The translations under genes and the position numbers were made by a program. Shown one piece after another: positions 58,781 through 64,000 of a DNA stretch of 64,000 bases. The DNA lies in assembly GCA_016748015.1 (NCBI GenBank), contig JAAOMT010000703.1:1-64000 (forward strand), in the 5' to 3' direction. The notes under the pieces are model-generated. The model worked only from the letters and a program-made list of their open reading frames with translations, was not told the DNA's origin and did no database searches. Source of the stretch: Geosiphon pyriformis (Eukaryota; Glomeromycota; Glomeromycetes; Archaeosporales; Geosiphonaceae). The number at the start of each line of letters is the position of its first letter. Position 1 is the stretch's first letter.

Positions 58781-59990
58781 TAATTAATTTCTATTCTATT
58801 ATATAACTAGTATATATTAGTTATTAAAAGGAAAGTAAAGAATCAATTCCAAATTTTTAAAGTAAAACTTATTATTTATAAATCAGAAAAAATTGTTATT
58901 ATCAATCTCTATATACTAGCTAAAAACCATAAACATATTAAGATATTAATACACAATATTATCAAAAACTCAATAGAAATACCAAATAAAATTATTATTA
59001 GATACTTAAGTATTAAAGTTGAGAATCAAGCATTAATTATTATTTTAGATTTTTTATAACTATGTAGATATATAAATATTACATCACAGACTATTTACAA
59101 ATAAAAAAAATGCTATTTGTTACAATTAGAATGATTAAAGCAAATAAATTTAGAAAACTTAGCCACATTCTAATATATGTAAATCAAGTTATTATTTAAT
59201 AATTTTACTAATATCTTTGCAAGTGAAAATGAATTTGACAGGACTGATATCATTTACTATCAGATCAAAACTAAAAATATAATATTAATTAAACAAAAAA
59301 CATATTAAATATTACTTATTAGTTATATGATTATTTATTAAGAAATCAATCATATGTTAAACAATAAGTTAATTCAATTATTAATAAGTTTATAATTATT
59401 ATTAGTAGTATTTATCTAGAAAAAAATAGAAAAATCTGTTTTTGTATAAATTACAGAAAACTCAACAATATTACTTATAAAAATAGCTATTTAATTTCAT
59501 AAATCTAATAATTATTCAATGTTTTTGGAGAAAAAAAATTGTTTTTCATATTGGATTTAGACAATGGCTATTGGTAAGTAATCATAAATTCAGTTAATAA
59601 AAAAAAAAATTTACATTTGATATCATGTTTTTTAGCTTAACCAATGTTCCAGCTACTTTCTAATAACCAATAAAAATCATTTATACTAAACTATTATAGA
59701 AATCAATAGTAATTTATTTGGATAACACAAATGTATTTTTCAAGACATTTAATAACTATTTTTATTATTTTTAATAAATGTTTAAAAAATTAAGAGTTAA
59801 AATTAAATGCTATTAAATGTTTCTTTGAAAAGATTAAACTTAAGTTTTTGGAACATGTTATAAACAAAAACAGCATCAAAATAAATCCAAATAAAATTGA
59901 GATAATTAAAAACTTTTCAATACCAACAAATTTGATAAAATTAAGAGCATTTTTGAAATTTGTTAAATACTACTGTTATTTTATTTAAAA
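58781..59990 (+). pseudogene. Reverse transcriptase of element D
   Basis: FASENEFDRTDII near 59215-59250 matches A's FASKNEFRHTDI. RT then shows ICFCINYRKLNNI, LDLDNGYW-like motif A near 59545-59575, FDIMFF, IVIYLDNTNVFF (YLDD to YLDN) near 59707-59740, and LKFLEHVINKN near 59840. Several stops and frame changes. Confidence 0.65.
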
Positions 59991-60640
59991 TATTTCTAAA
60001 CTAGCTGAATTATTTTACCAGTTTTAAGCCAAAAACACAAGATATAAATAAACTAAAAAACAACAAAAAACTTTCAACATATTATAGAAAAAACTTGTTT
60101 AAGTTCTAGTATTGATCTATTTAGACCATAACAAATTATTTATTATTATAATTAATACATCAAGTCAAATATTAAGAGCTATATTATTACAAAAAAAATT
60201 GGATAAATAAGAATATTCAATAATATATGTCAGCTAAAGTTTAAGTCTAGTTGAAAAAAACTATAGAACTTTAGTATTAAAATATTTGGCTATTTATTGG
60301 GCTATTATTAAATAAAAAAATACTTAAGTCAAAAATTTAATGTATATACTAATCACAAAAAACTAATATTATTCCAAAAGCAAAAATTTGGAAACAATTG
60401 TTATGCAAAATAAAAAATAGAACTATTACTATTTTATTATATAATACATTATAAAAAAAAAACAGAAATACTAATGATTTATTATAAATAAAACAAATAT
60501 AAAAACATTTCAACCCAAAAATATAATAAAAGATAAATACACAAAAATATTAACAACTCTATTATTATATTAATACTTAACAATTCAAAAAAAAATTATC
60601 TTAAAAAGTACAAAAAAATATAAATTAACAATTAAAATAT
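59991..60640 (+). pseudogene. RNase H of element D
   Basis: FIIIINTSSQILRAILLQ near 60140-60195, YSIIYVS, SLVEKNYRTLVLKYLAIYWA near 60240-60300. The catalytic Asp of TDAS is Asn. The tether is shared with A. Confidence 0.6.
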
Positions 60641-61925
60641 TTTATTACTTACTAAAATATACTATATTAAAAAAACAGAAAAAATCTAGACCAATTATTT
60701 AAAGTAATTACAAAACCAAAAAAAAAGATAATATTGTTTAATATATACTTAAATCTAACTGTAAAATATTTTTATAAAGAAACAACCATAAAAAAAACCA
60801 TAAAAAAATATTATTGGTCATTAATATATTCTGATATTATTCAATATGTTCAAAATTGTAATGTTTGTTAAAAAAGAAAAGGAATAAAATTCAGTAAACT
60901 ATTAAAACCAATTAAAGTAAGACAATTATTTAATTAAATTAAAATTGACTTAGTAAGATTATTAACAATAACCAATAAAAACAACTAATATATAGCAGTA
61001 ATTATAGACTATTTTATAAAATGACTAAAAGCTAAAACTATTCAAAAAGCAGATACAGAATTTGTAATCAAATTTGTATACTAGAATTTAATTTGTCAAT
61101 ATAAATATCCAAAAAAATTATTATTAGACCAAGAAATTTGTTTTATAGATAGAATATTAACAGAGTTAAGTCAAAGATTTGGAATTAAAAAACCACTATT
61201 ATTGCTATATTATTTATAAACAAATAGCTTAATTGAAAAATTTAACAAAATATTGTATAAAACAATAGCCAAAATCAGTTAAAAAACCAGTATAAATAAA
61301 ATTTGTTTATACTATCAGTATTATTTGCTTATTAGACAATAAAGCAAAATACTACATAAACAATATTATTTGAATTAGTATATAGTAGAATAGTAATATT
61401 ATCAATTAAGATAGATATCAATACGTATTTAACAAAACCAATAACAAAAACCAAATTTTAAGAAACATTGCTGAAAAAAATATATGATTTAATAAAAATT
61501 TTAGAAAACAAAAGACAAAAAGCAGTTGATAATATACAAAAAAACAAAAAAACAATATAACAACCAGTTATTAGATAAACAAGTTAAATTTAAAATTAAA
61601 AACAAAATACTCTTATATTATATCAAAACAGAAAAACAATAGAATAAAATGTTTGATTCTAAATGAAACAATCTATTTTAAATTAAAAAAATTCTAGAAA
61701 ATAAAGCTTATAAATTAAGATAGAACAACAAAATTTTAATTAAAACAGTACATAATAATTAACTAAAATCATATCACAATATAGAATTATTATCTATTAG
61801 TAATATTCCACAACTGGAAATACAAGAAATACTAGTTAAATTAAATAAAATTTTATAAATCTAAAACTAATGATAATTATCAAAGAAAACATGGAAAATA
61901 AATCAAGATAAAAGTATATAAAAAC
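60641..61925 (+). pseudogene. Integrase of element D
   Basis: Zinc region ends QNCNVC near 60850-60870. The catalytic core retains all three acids at the aligned positions: IKIDLVRLL near 60945, LLLDQEICF near 61120, and NSLIEKFNKIL near 61225-61260. The C-terminal module FKIKNKILLYY and YKLR-like text lies at 61590-61740. Stops and frame changes still make it inactive. Confidence 0.65.
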
Positions 61926-62707
61926 ACAGTAAACATGATAAAAATAACAATAAAAGATGAAAATTCCAGATTATATCTATATAATAACACAATAATTGTT
62001 TTAAGCCATAAATTAACAATAATTAAACATAAAAATTATTATTAATTATCAAATAATTTGTTATAATAACACAAAAAAAAAAGAAAAACAAAGATTATTT
62101 CATATTAGCAACTACAAAATTAAACAAAGTACTGGTTGAATAAAATTATAGAAAAAGTAAAAAACACTTTTAAAAAAATACCAATTACTATTCTAACAGA
62201 AAAATTAATTAAAAACTGGAAACTATAAATAAAACAACTTCCAATAGCATATTATTACTATTAGTTGGGATGAAAACTAAATATTTAGAAATTATATACT
62301 AACAAATCTAAAAAAATATTCAATCAAGAAATAATACAACAGATTGAAAACTTTATTAAAAAAAAACCAAATTCTATATTATATATCAAAACAATTTATT
62401 AACTATACACTATATTTCAAAATTATTCAAAAATACTACTACATTTAGAAATAAAACAATAACTGTTAACTAATGAGAAAGAATAACCAACTCTTAATTC
62501 AAAGACATAAAAACCAAAATTAAACAAACAGTAAAAAAAGAAATAATAGATTTAATTCAAAATAAAAATTTTAGTAAAGCTTAATATTAAAGAAAAAAAT
62601 AATATTACTTATAAAAAAGAGCATAAAAAAAAATCGGAAAAACAAATCATAAAATAAATTAATAAAAAAATAATATTTAATAAGTAAGCATATTTTCAAG
62701 AAATTAT
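61926..62707 (+). pseudogene. Extra 3' ORF of element D
   Basis: After integrase an ATG at 61936 opens a short stretch (MIKITIKDENS). Further on QLPIAYYYY, LGXKLNI, FNQEIIQQIENFIKKKPNS and LYIKTIY-stop-LYTIF align with A's extra ORF. The alignment continues to about 62480 and weakens after. Lysine-rich and helical in appearance; function unknown. Confidence 0.55.
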
Positions 62708-62980
62708 GACACATTTTTAGGAAGTAGCATAAAAAAAGTAAAAATGTGTAAAATTTCATATAACACAAATTATGTATATATAGCAAGAGTATTAAAAGCA
62801 GAAAAAACAGAACAGTAATTAGAGACAAATAATTATCTAATATTTTTCTTTTCAAAAGATAGTTTTCTATAATTTGAAATAGAATTATATTCATATTAAT
62901 AAAATACTTAATTATCATTCAATCTAAGTTATTATTTCTTGATTGAAAATTTTCATTATTTTTTTACTATTAATAATTTA
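62708..62980 (+). repeat. 3' LTR of element D (truncated by LINE 3)
   Basis: Matches 53808-54090 (CACATTTTTAGGAAGTAGCAT, TATGTATATATAGCAAGA, ATTATCTAATATTTTTC). It stops where the A tail of LINE 3 starts. Relative to the shared LTR there are about 23 extra bases just before the aligned start. Confidence 0.7.
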
Positions 62981-64000
62981 TTTTTATTTTTTTTTTCTTT
63001 TGTTTTATGAGTGCAGTCCAACCACTATCTAGTATACAGATGCAAGCTAAGTGAATCTAACTAAATATGGCTCACACATTTGCTACATGTGACTAGCCAT
63101 TCGAGCCAATCTAGGCAGCACTATGCATTTATGTAAACTTTGATATCATCACAAACACCAGAGAAAAAAAAACAAGCCTTATATAAACTAAAACTAACAG
63201 CAAAAGCCTCATTAATACCAAAAAGACAAACTATATTACTAGACAAATGTTTAACAGAATCAGCTAAAAGACCAATGGAAATCTCCAAGGCACAAACCAA
63301 ACCACATTTTTCTATGTCCACTCTAAACTTAGCCCTGGTCAACCACAAACCACACCAGTGTTTTTTCATCATGCATCAAACAAAATCAGCCACCACCAAA
63401 ACAGCCTGATTTCAATCCTTGAAATGTGCTGAAGCTTTATCGACCCATTCCTATAAAACAAAGCCTTTACACAATCGCATATACACTCCCGAATTATGAC
63501 ATCCAGCAAGTAGAGTACGCAACATAGGAGAGGACGCCGAAAAGCAGCCCACCAGCAGCAACTTCCACAGAGTGATCCTGTCCAACAAAATATCAGTATG
63601 CAAAGCTGCCTCACTTTGACAAGTAAACACATGATCTGACAGTTCAAAATCACTGCACATTAAACAGAGAACTCCAGGATAACATTTATCATACAATCTT
63701 TTATGAACAGCAACTGGTAACTTTCTATGAACCACTTTTATTAAGTAAGTATAGAGAATAGCCGAAGCTCGACTCATAAAGTCTGATAGCATGTGGGAGT
63801 CTGGATGCCAAACTGAAGCCGCACACTTCCAATTAACTCTTACGATCAACTCTTCATCGAGTACCACAGAGCCAGAACCAGCCTTCCACTGAGCATGACA
63901 GATAGACTTATAAATATCCTGGACAAAATATCGAGCATTACCCAAGACAACTTGGCTGTGAGCCATGATGTACCTTTTCTGAACACTTATAGAAAAAGAC
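62981..64000 (-). mobile_element. LINE copy 3 (runs off the window)
   Basis: Minus-strand non-LTR element with a T-rich run (A tail) at 62981-63000, 3' UTR with GAGTGCAGTCCAACCACTA, and the end of ORF2. Highest G+C and fewest stops among the three LINEs, so the youngest. Inserted in D's 3' LTR. It belongs to the same broad family but is clearly diverged in protein from LINE 1 and 2. Confidence 0.85.
63121..63966 (-). pseudogene. ORF2 C-terminus of LINE 3 (continues off the window)
   Basis: One frame over the whole stretch with only three stops, at about 63450 (TAG), 63415 (TGA) and 63376 (TGA). Visible parts: LGNARYFVQDIYKSICHAQW, WHPDSHMLSDFMS, KVVHRKLPVAVHKRLYDKCYP, the finger CLMCSDFELSDHVFTC, and an end with ACFFFSGVCDDIKVYI. 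The frame probably extends past 63966 toward RNase H outside the window. The stops fit Gln or Trp to stop and Arg to stop transitions. Confidence 0.8.

Larger units (their letters stand above)
53808..62980 (+). mobile_element. LTR retrotransposon D (complete order, heavily decayed)
   Basis: Plus-strand element with all parts in order: shared LTR, gag, protease, Cys-rich linker, dUTPase, RT, RNase H, integrase, extra ORF, and a 3' LTR cut by LINE 3 at 62981. No foreign insertion in its body, so it is the best single map of this family despite strong A+T drift. Confidence 0.75.

Noticed and set aside
62571-62918. 115-codon hydrophobic minus-strand frame
   Set aside because: Runs over the end of D's extra ORF and its 3' LTR. 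The Phe/Leu/Ile-rich product is what A+T-rich sequence gives by chance.
1-64000. CRISPR arrays, bacterial operons, rRNA genes
   Set aside because: No direct repeats with regular spacers, no bacterial gene signals and no rRNA-like conserved text were seen.

Overview
The window is a fungal transposon graveyard with no recognisable host gene. It is extremely A+T-rich, G and C survive mainly in the younger insertions, and every coding trace belongs to a retroelement or DNA transposon. The LINE proteins (APE-type endonuclease, RT, RNase H, C-terminal CxxC-H-C finger) and the Ty3/gypsy polyproteins with a Cys-rich linker and a dUTPase look, from memory, like families abundant in arbuscular mycorrhizal fungi (Glomeromycotina, perhaps Gigasporaceae). 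That placement is inferred from protein resemblance and was not searched.

Left part (1-24783): nested LTR elements. Plus-strand element A (1-18239) has a partial 5' LTR at 1-414 and a full 3' LTR at 17304-18239. Minus-strand element B (1422-10227) sits inside its gag. A itself lies in a minus-strand relic G (18240-22187), and G abuts and appears inserted in a plus-strand relic H (22188-24783). Inner copies are less decayed than outer ones, as expected for successive insertion.

Middle (24784-41620): a young LTR-gag fragment, C1 (24784-27775), is joined abruptly to an older plus-strand element, C2 (27776-41620). C2 carries two minus-strand LINEs (28911-29765 and 30429-36815). The second LINE is split inside RNase H by a 1.4 kb element with terminal inverted repeats (31564-32981). 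C2's 3' LTR (39452-41620) is split by a dead Tc1/mariner copy (39525-40878).

Right part (41621-64000): C2 abuts minus-strand relic F (41621-46224), whose LTR is followed by two extra head-to-tail partial LTR copies (46225-47360). F lies in minus-strand relic I (47361-50470), and I in plus-strand relic E (from 50470). E and the following full element D share a single LTR (53808-54516), giving a tandem LTR-internal-LTR-internal-LTR array. D's 3' LTR is cut by a third, comparatively fresh LINE that runs off the window (62981-64000).

The gypsy elements share one architecture: LTR - PBS - gag (CCHC) - protease - Cys-rich linker - dUTPase - RT - RNase H - integrase - extra 3' ORF (seen in A, D and E) - LTR. 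Gag packages the RNA, the pol enzymes mature, copy and insert it, and the dUTPase presumably limits uracil in the cDNA. All copies are inactive. Damage in the younger ones is overwhelmingly C:G to T:A transition (CAA to TAA, TGG to TAG/TGA, Asp to Asn, Glu to Lys), with few frameshifts, which suggests a RIP-like or methylation/deamination process. Boundaries are mostly read by comparing copies and may be off by several bases.
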